This document shows, one piece after another, positions 55,706-64,000 of a DNA stretch of 64,000 bases (its first letter is position 1; every line of letters starts with the position of its first letter). The DNA is from Cricetomys ansorgei. Its lineage: Eukaryota; Chordata; Mammalia; Rodentia; Nesomyidae. The stretch lies in the NCBI GenBank assembly GCA_026225945.1, contig JAMJFZ010001258.1:14863001-14927000 (forward strand), read 5' to 3'. A model generated the notes under the pieces. The model worked only from the letters and a program-made list of their open reading frames with translations, did not search any database and was not told the DNA's origin. The position numbers and the translations under genes were made by a program.

Positions 55706-56208
55706 AGCCCTTCCCCCTAGCTGTCAGCACGCAGGTTGCTCAATCCTGGAGTTAGGATAACAGACCATAACTATCAGGCAGCCTTCCACAAAGAGTCCAG
55801 GAAGCCAGAAGTCCCCAACTGAGTGGACACTGTCATGCTGGCCAAATATAAAGAGCTTGCTCCTTGTGATGAGGACAGACTATATGTGTGATGCTTCCAT
55901 AGAGTGGCGTCTCTTCATCCAGAGCACTGCAGGGGGTTGGCTCCAGGACCAAGCTCTATGGGGGGAGATAGAGAAATGCTGTCCGACTCTGCCATTTCAA
56001 CAGAGGCTCTTAAGACTAGCCCACCCAGTCCTCCAAGCCCTGGAGGGGCTGAAGATGGTGGAAAAGGACCATGATGGGGTGACAGACTAACATCCTGGGT
56101 AAAAAATATTGACAGATTTGCCAGACCAGTAACAGTTGCCAACAAGAAGTACCAGAACAAAGGCTGCTGGGTCCATAAATTCCCTCATTCAAAAAAACAA
56201 AAAAAAGT
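55706..56208 (+). pseudogene. Rps19-ps: Processed pseudogene of ribosomal protein S19
   Basis: The stretch follows the RPS19 mRNA end to end without introns: 5'UTR-like CTTCCCCCTAGCTGTCAGC, the start region (CCTGGAGTT at 55745, initiator ATG lost), reading frame remnants LAKYKELAP and LQALEGLKMVEKD, the 3'UTR with the poly(A) hexamer variant CATAAA, and an A-rich tail at 56192-56208. About 18 bases are missing near the N-terminus. Codon 'CGA' of the parent is TGA at 55889-55891, and frameshifts follow. It is dead, fairly old, and lies just after a B1 element. Parent identity is recognised from protein and mRNA similarity recalled, not from a search. Confidence 0.93.
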
Positions 56209-56211
56209 ACA

Positions 56212-56980
56212 TATAATGGCTTCTGAGGAAAGAGGGGAAAGAAGTTCACACTCAGGCTGCCCTGCACTGCCCAGCTTGCTGAATCCAAAAAGCTCCTGGT
56301 AACTGTACATTCAGAACTCCAAGCTGTAAGCGGTAAGTGCTTTCTCAAAGGCCGAGGAGAACTGATATGTCATCTACGGATTTTAGGCAGCCAAGCCCAG
56401 AGAGGATCCTGATCCCCACAGAGCACCTGACTATAACTGCTACGGCACCCAGCATGTTCAGAAGTTGGTCAGCCTTCCAAATGAGCATCCTCAGCATCAC
56501 AAAGCCCGCGGTTGCTTCACGCCTTTTCTGTCTCTTTCCCCAAAGGCAAGGCATAGGAAGAGAGGTAACAAAAGGTGGCAGTCAGACCTGCGCACAATCA
56601 GATCTCAGTACAACTGCTCGCTGTGTCCCCTGCTCAGTCCAAGTGAGGAATTTGTAGAATCGCATGAGCTGTCCTCACAAGAGAGCAGAACCATGGGGCT
56701 TTGAATAAGGGACTGAGGCCTCCTGGGACCTGGGGCCCAGTTTGCAGTCACACTCCTCTCTACAGGATCTAGAAGCAATGTGGATGGATCACAGGCTAGG
56801 CTAGGCTTGGCAAGGCTGAGGAGACCCAGATCTAGTGCTTAGGGAGCTAAGGTTATGCAAGCCGAGCCACCAGACAGTCTTGGTGGGATCCACCTCTGCA
56901 CTGGGGGGAGCTAGAGAGGCCTCAATGTCTAGGCAGGGCCTCTTAGAAGTTATTTTGACTTAGAACAAGAGTGAGTTTCC
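56212..56980. other. Unidentified unique sequence after the Rps19 retrocopy
   Basis: SINE-free, GC-balanced. Two overlapping plus-strand frames (56,337-56,657 and 56,465-56,704) show no domain. The source is not recognised. Confidence 0.35.
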
Positions 56981-56984
56981 TTAG

Positions 56985-57135
56985 GACTACAGTGGTTACT
57001 CAGCGGTTAAGTGCATTTGCTGCTCTCACAGAGGACCTGAGTTTGATTCCCAGACCTCCAGTGCCCTCTTCTGGTCTCCATGGACACTTGTACTCAGACA
57101 CACATGCACGTAAATAAAATTAAAACTCAGTCTAT
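56985..57135 (+). mobile_element. B3/B2-type SINE
   Basis: GTGGTTACTCAGCGGTTAAG, GAGGACCTGAGTTTGATTCCC, GTGCCCTCTTCTGG (CTCF-like on the minus strand), AAATAAAATTAAAAC tail. Confidence 0.82.
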
Positions 57136-57289
57136 GGGGAAAAAAAGGCTCAACTCCTAGAATCAGCTTTGCTAGTAACTGTCACCTACCTAAACTATTT
57201 CTTCTGAAAAAAATGGGATGAATTCAGCCTTCAGACATACTGAATTTGTCACAGTGGGTTCATATATATATATAATCTTATGGCTTACT

Positions 57290-57475
57290 AATTTTTATTT
57301 TATGTACATTGGAGTTTTGCCTGCATTCAAGTACGTGTGAGGGTGTCAGATCCCCTGAAACTGGAGTTACAAACAGTCGTGAGCTACCATGTAAGTGCGG
57401 AGAATTTAATTTGGATCCTCTGGAATAACAGTCAGTCTCTTAACTGCTGAGCCATCTCTCTGGCCCCTGACATAG
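57290..57475 (-). mobile_element. B3 SINE
   Basis: TTTTATTTTATGTACATTGG, CCCCTGAAACTGGAGTTAC, GAGCCATCTCTCTGGCCCC. Confidence 0.9.
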
Positions 57476-57579
57476 TGTTTTTAAAGTTTTTCCTTAACTA
57501 CTAATATTTAAACATGGATAAATGTACATAAAATCCAGAATTTGGGGTCAGAATTGTTGGGTCAAGATGTTTAGAGATT

Positions 57580-57680
57580 TCCCACACACACAGGGATTCT
57601 CTGTGCAGCCTGGGCTGTCTGGGATCTTATGCTGGCCTCTGCCTCCCCAGGGATTGGATTAAAGGCACCACAAGGCATTT
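57580..57680 (-). mobile_element. B1 SINE fragment
   Basis: CAGGGATTCTCTGTGCAGCC, GGATTGGATTAAAGGC. Confidence 0.7.
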
Positions 57681-57844
57681 AGAGATTTCTTTAAGGCAAC
57701 TCCCAGCTAGTACTGAGCTAGGGAGATGAGAAAAATCAGAGCTAATATCTAAGTTACTGATGCTGCCAGATTATTTTAAGAATAAACAACAAACAAAAAT
57801 GGGGAATTGATCCCATCCAGCAACAACCAAAAGTGAGTCCTAGG

Positions 57845-57955
57845 AGGATAGGAAGGTGGCTCTGTCGGTAAATTGCTTTCTGCAAAAACACGAAGCTCTG
57901 AATTAAACCCCTAGCACTCAAGCGAAAGGTCAGGTGTGGTAAATCCCTGGGGGCT
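57845..57955 (+). mobile_element. B2/B3-like SINE fragment
   Basis: GGAAGGTGGCTCTGTCGG, GAATTAAACCCCTAGCACTC. Confidence 0.5.
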
Positions 57956-58269
57956 CTCTGGCCATCCAGCTTAGTCTAATTGGCAAGCACCAGGTACCAT
58001 GGAGAGATTCTATCTAGAGGGGACTGGGCAGGCAAGCAGAAATGGAAAAGAAGGTGAATGGATTTGAGAAATAATACCTAACATTACTGTCTGATCCACA
58101 TGTGTACTTCCTGGCATACAAATACAGGTGAGTATCGCCTGCTCTTTTGGATAAAGCTGGCCGCCTCTAGCCTTCCTGGCCTGCTTCCCTCATTTAAGAT
58201 TCCTGCCTGCCCCCGTAGCCTTGGTATTTATGTTCCTTGAGCTAGATGGTTCCCTTTGCTCTAACATTG

Positions 58270-58520
58270 CAATAGTAATAATAGCTATCATTAGCAAACA
58301 GTTACAGGGCCAAACAGTGGTAGACAACTTACATACATTAGCTTGTTTCAGACTTGTAAAAAACTTATAATTACTAACTTTATTTTTTAAATGAAAACTG
58401 AGGTCCAGATCCCTGGATAAGTTTGCCCAATGTCAACACTAGCTAGATAGCAACAAAGCTAAGATTTGAACTTGGGGCTGCCCAGGTCTAAGACATGGCT
58501 CTCACCATTTCAATACCCTA
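58270..58520 (-). mobile_element. MIR SINE relic, long
   Basis: TTACATACATTAGCTTGTTTC, GAAAACTGAGGTCCAGATCC, GATTTGAACTTGGGGC. Confidence 0.8.
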
Positions 58521-58579
58521 TTACTTATTTGTCATCCTGCAGTTGGAATCAAAACTGCACATATTTATTTATTTTATCT

Positions 58580-58690
58580 TATCATTTTGTGTAGCCCTGT
58601 CCTGGGGTCACTCTGTAGCCTCAAACTCAGAAATTTGCCTACCTCTGCCTCCGAAGGGATGGGACTAAAGGTGTGGACCCATTCTGCGTT
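58580..58690 (-). mobile_element. Old B1 SINE
   Basis: GTGTAGCCCTGTCCTGGGG, CCGAAGGGATGGGACTAAAGG. Confidence 0.7.
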
Positions 58691-58694
58691 ATAC

Positions 58695-59265
58695 TGCTGT
58701 ACATTTTAAATAAAGATTTATTACGTGTAGTGTATGCCTGTGTGTGGGTATGTAGTGATGTTAGAACTACAAAAAATTACCAGAAAAGCAGGTAGCGGAA
58801 ACAGCGTCCCTATCTGTAGCTCCCTATCTGTAGCTGAGCTGTGACCTGGGCCTGTAGCCTCAGGCTAGATTCTTATACTGGTGGCCTCAGCTGCCTCATC
58901 GGGGAAATGGGTGGTTGGAGCCTTACCTCAGCACAGAAACAGTACCTAAGACCCAGGGAGCCAACTGTTTCCTCAGGGTGGGAAGGAAACGGAAGAGAGA
59001 ATTTGTCCAGAGGCACCAACGTGCTAGGCGGCCCCCTCAGATGGGTGGCTCCTAGGCCCAAACCGAGCCTTACAGGGAATCCCGCATCAAAGGCTCGGGA
59101 TTGGCGGCCGGGCAGGGAAGCCCGCACAGGAGCTCCAGTTGCAGGCCAGGCGGTGCGCCCCCTTCCCACCTGCCTTAGGGCACCCCACGGCGGGGGGGGG
59201 GGGGTGGAGGGTGTGGAAAGGAGGGCGTCCAAGACGGGTCGGATTCCCAGCCAGCTCCCACCTCA
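58695..59265. other. Unique sequence, CpG-rich toward CNE N
   Basis: Single-copy DNA with a poly(G) run at about 59,193-59,204. Open frames on both strands reflect composition. Confidence 0.4.
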
Positions 59266-59269
59266 CAAG

Positions 59270-59430
59270 AGGCGGCCCATTATCCGGCGTCGTTAAAGAG
59301 CAATTAGATGGAAATTAAGCCGAGAACAAGTATTGATTATCTCATTAAGGCCGGGGGAGCCCGCTCTGTCGGAGTGAGTTTACCGCTGCTCACCCCATTA
59401 TCTGCAAGGTGAAAGCCTCAGCGAAGTATC
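59270..59430. promoter_or_regulatory. Candidate conserved non-coding element (CNE N)
   Basis: Contains CGTTAAAGAGCAATTAGATGG, AAATTAAGCC, TTGATTATCTCATTAAGGCC and CCCATTATC (GATA-like TTATCT). It is flanked by CpG-rich unique DNA on the Sfxn3 side of Kazald1. Confidence 0.5.
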
Positions 59431-59674
59431 GATCTTCCCCCAAATCCGTTCCTGACCCTCCTTCCTAGAATAAGTGGGTTCTAGAGGTACGACACCAAGG
59501 GTGCACACACACCCATTCACTCCTTAGCACGTTCCCTTAGGGAACCTTCTCAGTTTTTCCTTGATACTACTGCAGGGGTGCTCAGCGACAGTTCACACAC
59601 CTCCAGGATCGGAGCAGACGTCCCAGGTTTTGCATCAAGGAAGAGAAACTAGGGTTGAGGCTTAACTTTCATTT

Positions 59675-59785
59675 TAAGAGACTAGATCTTCCTTTGTTTC
59701 CCTGACTAACCTCCAACTTCTGGCCTCAAGCCATCCATCCTCCTGCCTCATCTGGAAATGTAGGCACCGGTCACTGTGTACCACC
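59675..59785 (-). mobile_element. Old B1-related (monomeric) SINE
   Basis: AAGAGACTAGATCTTCCTTTG, CTTCTGGCCTCAAGCCATCC. Confidence 0.55.
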
Positions 59786-59789
59786 AGAA

Positions 59790-60245
59790 CTGAAACGTAA
59801 TGGAAAGAATTTTCTCTCAATACAAAATATAAGGCATTTCTGGGCCCCAAATCCTAACCTGGGAAGGAGAGGGGAGGGGCTTAGTTCTTGGTGACCACTA
59901 TGGCTAAAGGATACCCGGGAGCCACCTGCAGACTCCCCAGGGCTTAGATGCTTCCAAAATCAGAAAGAAACATCAGCACTGGGGACAAAGTTGTGTTCAA
60001 GTTGGTTTGAGTTCTAGCTGGCTGTGGGCCTCAGGCAAGTTGCTCTGCTTACCCGGGATACTTAAAAGAGGGGGCTGGAAAAGTCCTGAGGCTCCTGGGC
60101 CTTGAACACTATATAAGTCTGTCAAAGTGCCTAGGACTCCTGCTTACAGACACTGAGGGATGCAGCAATGTGCTCCTCACCCCAACTTCCAAGGGCTCTG
60201 GGCTCACAGGAGAGAAGAACTGATAATCACAGGCATATTTAAAAG
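59790..60245. other. Unique intergenic sequence
   Basis: A faint MIR-like piece may lie near 60,010-60,070. Otherwise nothing recognised. Confidence 0.4.
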
Positions 60246-60249
60246 GGAC

Positions 60250-60475
60250 TGGAGCGCTGACTCAGTGGCGAAGCATACTTGATTAACCATACATACAGTG
60301 CTTAAGCATCACTCTCCCAGAGGTCCCGAGTTCGGTTCTCAGCACCCACACAGGGCACCTCCCAACCACTTGTAACTCCAGTTCTAGGGGTCCCACTTCT
60401 GCTTCTGGCCTCTATGGACACCCCTACACAGAGTGACATCTATATACATAAATTTAAAAGTAAACCTTTTCAACA
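60250..60475 (+). mobile_element. B3-type SINE
   Basis: GGACTGGAGCGCTGACTCAG, AGAGGTCCCGAGTTCGG, CTTCTGGCCTCTATGGACACC, tail ATAAATTTAAAAG. Confidence 0.82.
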
Positions 60476-60994
60476 AAGATGACTTTAGAAAAGAAATACC
60501 AAATTACCATTACAATATGAGCGATGGGAGGGTGTACAGAGAGCAGAGAGCAAGCAAGCCTGATGCCCACTCAGCACAGTTTCTGATAGTCAGGGAGACA
60601 GACACCAAAGCTTTAGTGGCACAAATGCAGTATATATAGTGGAAAACTGTGAAGAGTGAAAAGAGTGAATATAAGAGAAATTGGTTTGGGGGGCAGTTAA
60701 AAAAAGTCGATGTCCAGTTCATGGTTTAAGGGTTTAGTCTGCGGGAACGCTGAGAAGTCCCTCTGGAGTTCTTCACCGATGCTCCAAGACTGTATTTTTT
60801 TTTTGTGTGGACCTGGCCAAGATCTGGGGCGCAATGGGGAACACTGACACTGGTTCTGGACTCACCTGAGAGTCTAGAACGAGCCAAGGGCTGGTGAGGA
60901 GCGGGGGAGTGCAGCCAGGTGGTGCGCCCGGCCCCGCGCAGGCTTGGCCCGCACACAGCGCACGGCGCCCCAGATTCTGGGCTCGCCTCCCTGC

Positions 60995-61110
60995 CCCGGG
61001 GCCGGGCAACTATTAATCTTGGTTGACGTTTCTCACGTCCTAATTGGGAGGTGGGGGTAGCGGCTCAGTCCGCCCTAAAGGTAGAAGCGGCTAATGGGCC
61101 TCTTCATCAC
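60995..61110. promoter_or_regulatory. Candidate conserved non-coding element (CNE O)
   Basis: Contains CTATTAATCTTGG, GTCCTAATTGGG and GGCTAATGGG between CpG-rich flanks. It is short and weaker than the other elements. Confidence 0.35.
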
Positions 61111-61114
61111 CGCC

Positions 61115-61935
61115 AGGAACGGGTCCCTGGCGGAGCGAGGGCGCTGCAGCAGGTGAGCCCGGGCTGGCGGCCCTTTAATGAAGCTGCCTGGGCTGGGGTG
61201 CTCAGAGGGGAGATCCGGGGGAGGGGGCGTTCCAGGTGAGAGGAGGGTGGCCCATCCCCCAGCTGACAGCCCAGCCCCTGGGTCCAGCTGGGAGCCTTTC
61301 ACCCTAGCGCAGTGCTGGGGCGAGAGGGAAGGGATGGTGATAGATGTTGAGCGAGAGCTGGGGGCGGGGGTGAGGGGTGCTGCTGAGAACTAGGTCGCCC
61401 TACAATAAACGAGAAGGCAGCACGAAGTGGGCGCTCCTGAAGTCAATGGAACCTGCAGATCCCTAGCTCCCTGGCTCATACATAAAAGATGCAAAGGCGC
61501 CCGGACTGTGCTAGGAGAAACAGGAAGGTAAAAATTTAAGCACGAGCAAAAAGATGACAGGCGACAGGAGCATAGAAGAAAAATGACTCAAAAGGCCTGG
61601 GTCCAAAGACTGAGTCTCAAAGGAGCAACGTTAGGAGCAAGTGTAAGTTCCTGGCCTTCAGACCCCAGTGTCCCTGTCCCAGAGGGCCCACATCCCCATC
61701 TGTGACTCATTTTCACTTCTAAGGCAAGTGGGGGGGGGGGAAGACCGAGGCCTTCAAAGCCTGCTCTTCATTTGGCATGCTGTAATACCATCTTCTCAAA
61801 GCAGGGGGGCGAGGGATAGCCCACCCAACCATTCAGGCCTCTCCTTGGAAACCTCCCCCCACCCCACCCCCACCCCTGTGAGTTTCACTTCTCAGGCTGG
61901 CTGTCAGCTTCTCTCCCGCCTCCTCCTGCCTCTAG
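61115..61935. other. Unique sequence between CNE O and CNE P
   Basis: SINE-free, CpG-containing near 61.1-61.4 kb. No exon recognised. Confidence 0.4.
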
Positions 61936-61939
61936 CAAC

Positions 61940-62165
61940 ATCAGAAATATATTGTATTCTCACCTAATCCTGTTCAATTGCAGCATAATAAAACACATAA
62001 TAAAAACCTAATTCATTTTTCTCCCGCGCCCCCATCTCCAGGCATCTTTTTGCTCGGGATTAAAAATTTGTCTTCATGCTTGTGGCACGGCAGCCCTGGC
62101 GCCTCCGCATCTTTAATGTATGAGGCAGGGAGCTGGGGTCCTGCAGTGTTCGCGCCCTGATGGCG
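61940..62165. promoter_or_regulatory. Candidate conserved non-coding element (CNE P)
   Basis: Contains TTCAATTGCAGCATAATAAAAC, CATAATAAAAACC, CCTAATTCATT, GGGATTAAAAATT and CTTTAATGTATG in a SINE-free block. The composition is of developmental-enhancer type. Confidence 0.5.
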
Positions 62166-62308
62166 CCTGCTAGTCACCTGAGGATGCTGAGGAGGGAGGG
62201 CAGACCGTGGTTCTGTGTGAGGCCCAGGGACGCCCACCGCCTCCCTTCCTCTCAGATGTCCAGTGGTTGGAAGATACTGATCGGCCTGGTCCATCAGACG
62301 GGCTGTAG

Positions 62309-62322
62309 CCTCCAGGGGGCGC
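62309..62322 (+). promoter_or_regulatory. CTCF motif, plus orientation
   Basis: CCTCCAGGGGGCGC differs from the consensus CCACCAGGGGGCGC at one base. It lies in unique DNA beside CNE P and is divergent to the site at 52,559. Confidence 0.6.
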
Positions 62323-62324
62323 AT

Positions 62325-62880
62325 GGTAAAGCAGATCTCAGGGGATCCAGTTTGCCCAGGATATCAGTCCTACAAAGTGTAGTGGGCTCCGGGTGGCGGT
62401 GAGGGTGCAGAGCAGGACCAGGCAAAGAGGGGCCCCTCCGACCTTGACCTCTGCTTACTGTTCTAATTCTGATGGCTGGAGCTGACTTGGGCAGTGACTT
62501 CCAACCTCCATCTCCATCCACAACTGCCGCGCCCAACATGCGGGTCCCTAGAGGTCCCTGAATACCTCCAGATCACAATGTGGACCAGTGAAGGTTACAA
62601 TGTCCCAGAGGTAAGAATCCAGTGAGAGGCTGAGGTGCAGCCCAATGGAGATCACTTTCCCAGCGTTTGTTAGCATTCACAAAGGAAACAAAGAATCCAG
62701 CAGGGCATTTTGTACAAAGACTATAAGGAAGGAGGAGGGGGATGGGAGGGGGAGGAGGAGGAGACAGAAATGTCTAAAAGTTCTCCTAAATATTTAGGAC
62801 TGAATAACTTAAATTCTTATACACGAATAACTCTGTAGCTGTTTGAAAACTGAAGTACATAGACTGGGGGAAATGGACGT
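62325..62880. other. Unique intergenic sequence
   Basis: Single-copy DNA with a GGA-rich run near 62,730-62,762. No gene recognised. Confidence 0.4.
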
Positions 62881-62884
62881 TCAT

Positions 62885-63145
62885 CTCAGTGAGTACATGT
62901 TCATGCATGTGTGTATGGAGGCCTGAGGACAGCCTCGAGAGTCATCCTCAGGATCACTAGCCACCTCCTTTGAGACAGAGGCTCCTGTTGGTCTGAAAGT
63001 CATCAGTTAAGTTAGACTGGCTGACCAGTGGGCAACAGGCATCCTTGTCTCTGCCTCTCTGGTGCTGTAATTGCAAGCTCCCAACACCTGGCATTTTTAC
63101 ATGGGGTCGAACTTGGGCACAACTAAGTCATTCCCCAGCCTCCGG
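62885..63145 (-). mobile_element. Rodent SINE-like repeat, family not named
   Basis: GTGTGTATGGAGGCCTGAGG, GACTGGCTGACCAGTGGGC, AAGTCATTCCCCAGCC. Same family as 13.8 and 23.7 kb. Confidence 0.6.
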
Positions 63146-63171
63146 AATGAATATTTTGAAATTCATTCTTG

Positions 63172-63345
63172 CCAGGTGTAGGGGACCACCTTTAATCCCA
63201 GCACTTGGGAGGCAGAGGCAGGCAGATCTCTTGATTCAAGGCCAGCCTGGTCTACAAAATGAATTCCAGGGCAGCCAAGCCTACACAGAAAAACCCTGTC
63301 TCAAAAAACCAAAAAAAGAAAAGAAAGAGAGAGAGAGAAAGAAAT
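63172..63345 (+). mobile_element. B1 SINE
   Basis: GCCAGGTGTAGGGGACCACC to AAACCCTGTCTCAAAAAACC with a GA-rich tail. Confidence 0.93.
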
Positions 63346-63479
63346 GGATTCTTAACCTTTGTTGTTTAACAGTTCCTCAGAGGATTGAGACATTCCATCC
63401 TGTAGGAAGCTCTTTGAGCAGGAAAGTAAACAACTCAAAACAGCTTCAGGAAGTGCCTGAAACTGACCAGATTCACTAG

Positions 63480-63955
63480 GCTCCGCTCTGTTAGAGTAAA
63501 CAATAAAACCTGAGAGTCTCTAAAAAGAAGCTGAGCTTGAGCAAAGAAGGCTCTGAACAGCTGCCTGAAAGAAGGAGACACCTGCCTAGCTGCCTAAAAG
63601 AGGTTTAAATCAACTGAGGCACCTGGAAAGGACACCCTCCAACCTGTTGAGCTGCCTGCAGGCTGTGCATTGTGCTCCAGGGTCCCAGCTTTGTGAGCTG
63701 TCACCCATGCTGGGGTGGCTTCAGTGATGCAGCTGTCTTTGAGTCATTTCTGCTGTAAGTAACCCCTCACCCATATTTGTATGAGTAACCCCAAAAAACT
63801 CATGGCTCACCAAGTTGGACTTTAGTGATATCCATACTTTGTCTGGTCTATTGTGGACTTCCTATCTTGGGTGAGTAGACTTAATGTTATGACTAATGTT
63901 ATGTTAGTGGCTAACTTTATGTTTAAAAGTTTAAAATTTCTGTGCTTAAGAAAAC
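63480..63955 (+). mobile_element. Possible rodent ERV solo LTR
   Basis: GAGCTGCCTGCAGGCTGTGC, GTCTTTGAGTCATTTCTGCTG and GTATGAGTAACCCC look like a dispersed rodent LTR-type repeat. The ends and family are uncertain, and no internal retroviral sequence is present. Confidence 0.4.
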
Positions 63956-63957
63956 TA

Positions 63958-64000
63958 TAGGCAGGTAGTAGCTTTAATCCCAGCATTTGGGAAGCAAAGG
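63958..64000 (+). mobile_element. B1 SINE cut by the window end
   Basis: GGCAGGTAGTAGCTTTAATCC and CATTTGGGAAGCAAAGG are a B1 5' part. Confidence 0.8.

Noticed and set aside
55857..56090. 77-codon frame matching RPS19 at its C-terminal half
   Set aside because: It is a fragment of the processed pseudogene created by a frameshift, not a small gene.
58841..59296. 151-codon plus-strand open frame
   Set aside because: It crosses a poly(G) run and CpG-rich sequence, has no domain, and ends in a candidate CNE.
63480..63955. Possible endogenous retrovirus with coding capacity
   Set aside because: Only LTR-like sequence is visible. No gag, pol or env frame is present, so only a tentative solo LTR is called.
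1..64000. CRISPR arrays, bacterial operons, insertion sequences or phage genes
   Set aside because: The window is rodent nuclear DNA. The regular repeats present are microsatellites and a minisatellite without unique spacers.
1..64000. Genuine tRNA or rRNA genes
   Set aside because: The tRNA-like stretches are ID and B2/B3 SINE heads, which carry degenerate A and B boxes and A-rich tails.

Overview
The window is nuclear DNA from a muroid rodent. It is packed with B1, B2/B3, B4 and ID SINEs in both orientations, carries two copies of a rodent hAT element (URR1 type), several old MIR/L2 relics, and long CA/TG microsatellites. Several B1 copies share a 'gagttacaacagagaaacc' variant. No young mouse-type L1 or IAP is visible. 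I would not name a genus; a non-Mus muroid, perhaps a cricetid, is possible.

The only intact protein-coding gene I can support is Kazald1 (IGFBP-rP10/BONO1) on the minus strand at about 47.8-50.9 kb. Four coding exons (50277-49746, 48784-48624, 48541-48394, 48214-48120) splice with consensus GT/AG sites in compatible phases. They give a 311-residue secreted protein: signal peptide, IGFBP-type N-terminal domain, Kazal-like domain, Ig domain and an acidic tail ending in DYY. A non-coding first exon with a TATA-like promoter near 50.95 kb is probable. A second, stronger CpG island lies at 51.4-52.3 kb.

In human and mouse, KAZALD1 sits between SFXN3 and the homeobox genes TLX1 and LBX1, with TLX1 downstream of the KAZALD1 3' end. 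By that synteny, the left 47 kb is the Kazald1-Tlx1 intergenic interval, with Tlx1 probably just beyond position 1. The right 12 kb lies toward Sfxn3. Both flanks hold SINE-free, AT-rich islands dense in homeodomain (TAAT/ATTA), HOX/PBX, MEIS/TGIF and octamer-like motifs (about 1.3, 6.5, 15.3, 17.6, 19.0, 22.4, 27.7, 28.3, 29.8, 33.1, 40.1, 41.0, 46.4, 59.3, 61.0 and 62.0 kb). These look like the conserved non-coding elements expected around a developmental regulator. Their conservation is inferred from composition, not shown.

Other items: a full-length processed Rps19 pseudogene (55.7-56.2 kb); a 40-bp-period TG-rich minisatellite (23.17-23.72 kb) that creates spurious ORFs in three frames; consensus-like CTCF motifs at 16.95 (-), 45.49 (+), 52.56 (-) and 62.31 kb (+), two of which bracket Kazald1 convergently; and nested SINE insertions with intact target-site duplications. 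I found no intact novel protein-coding system.
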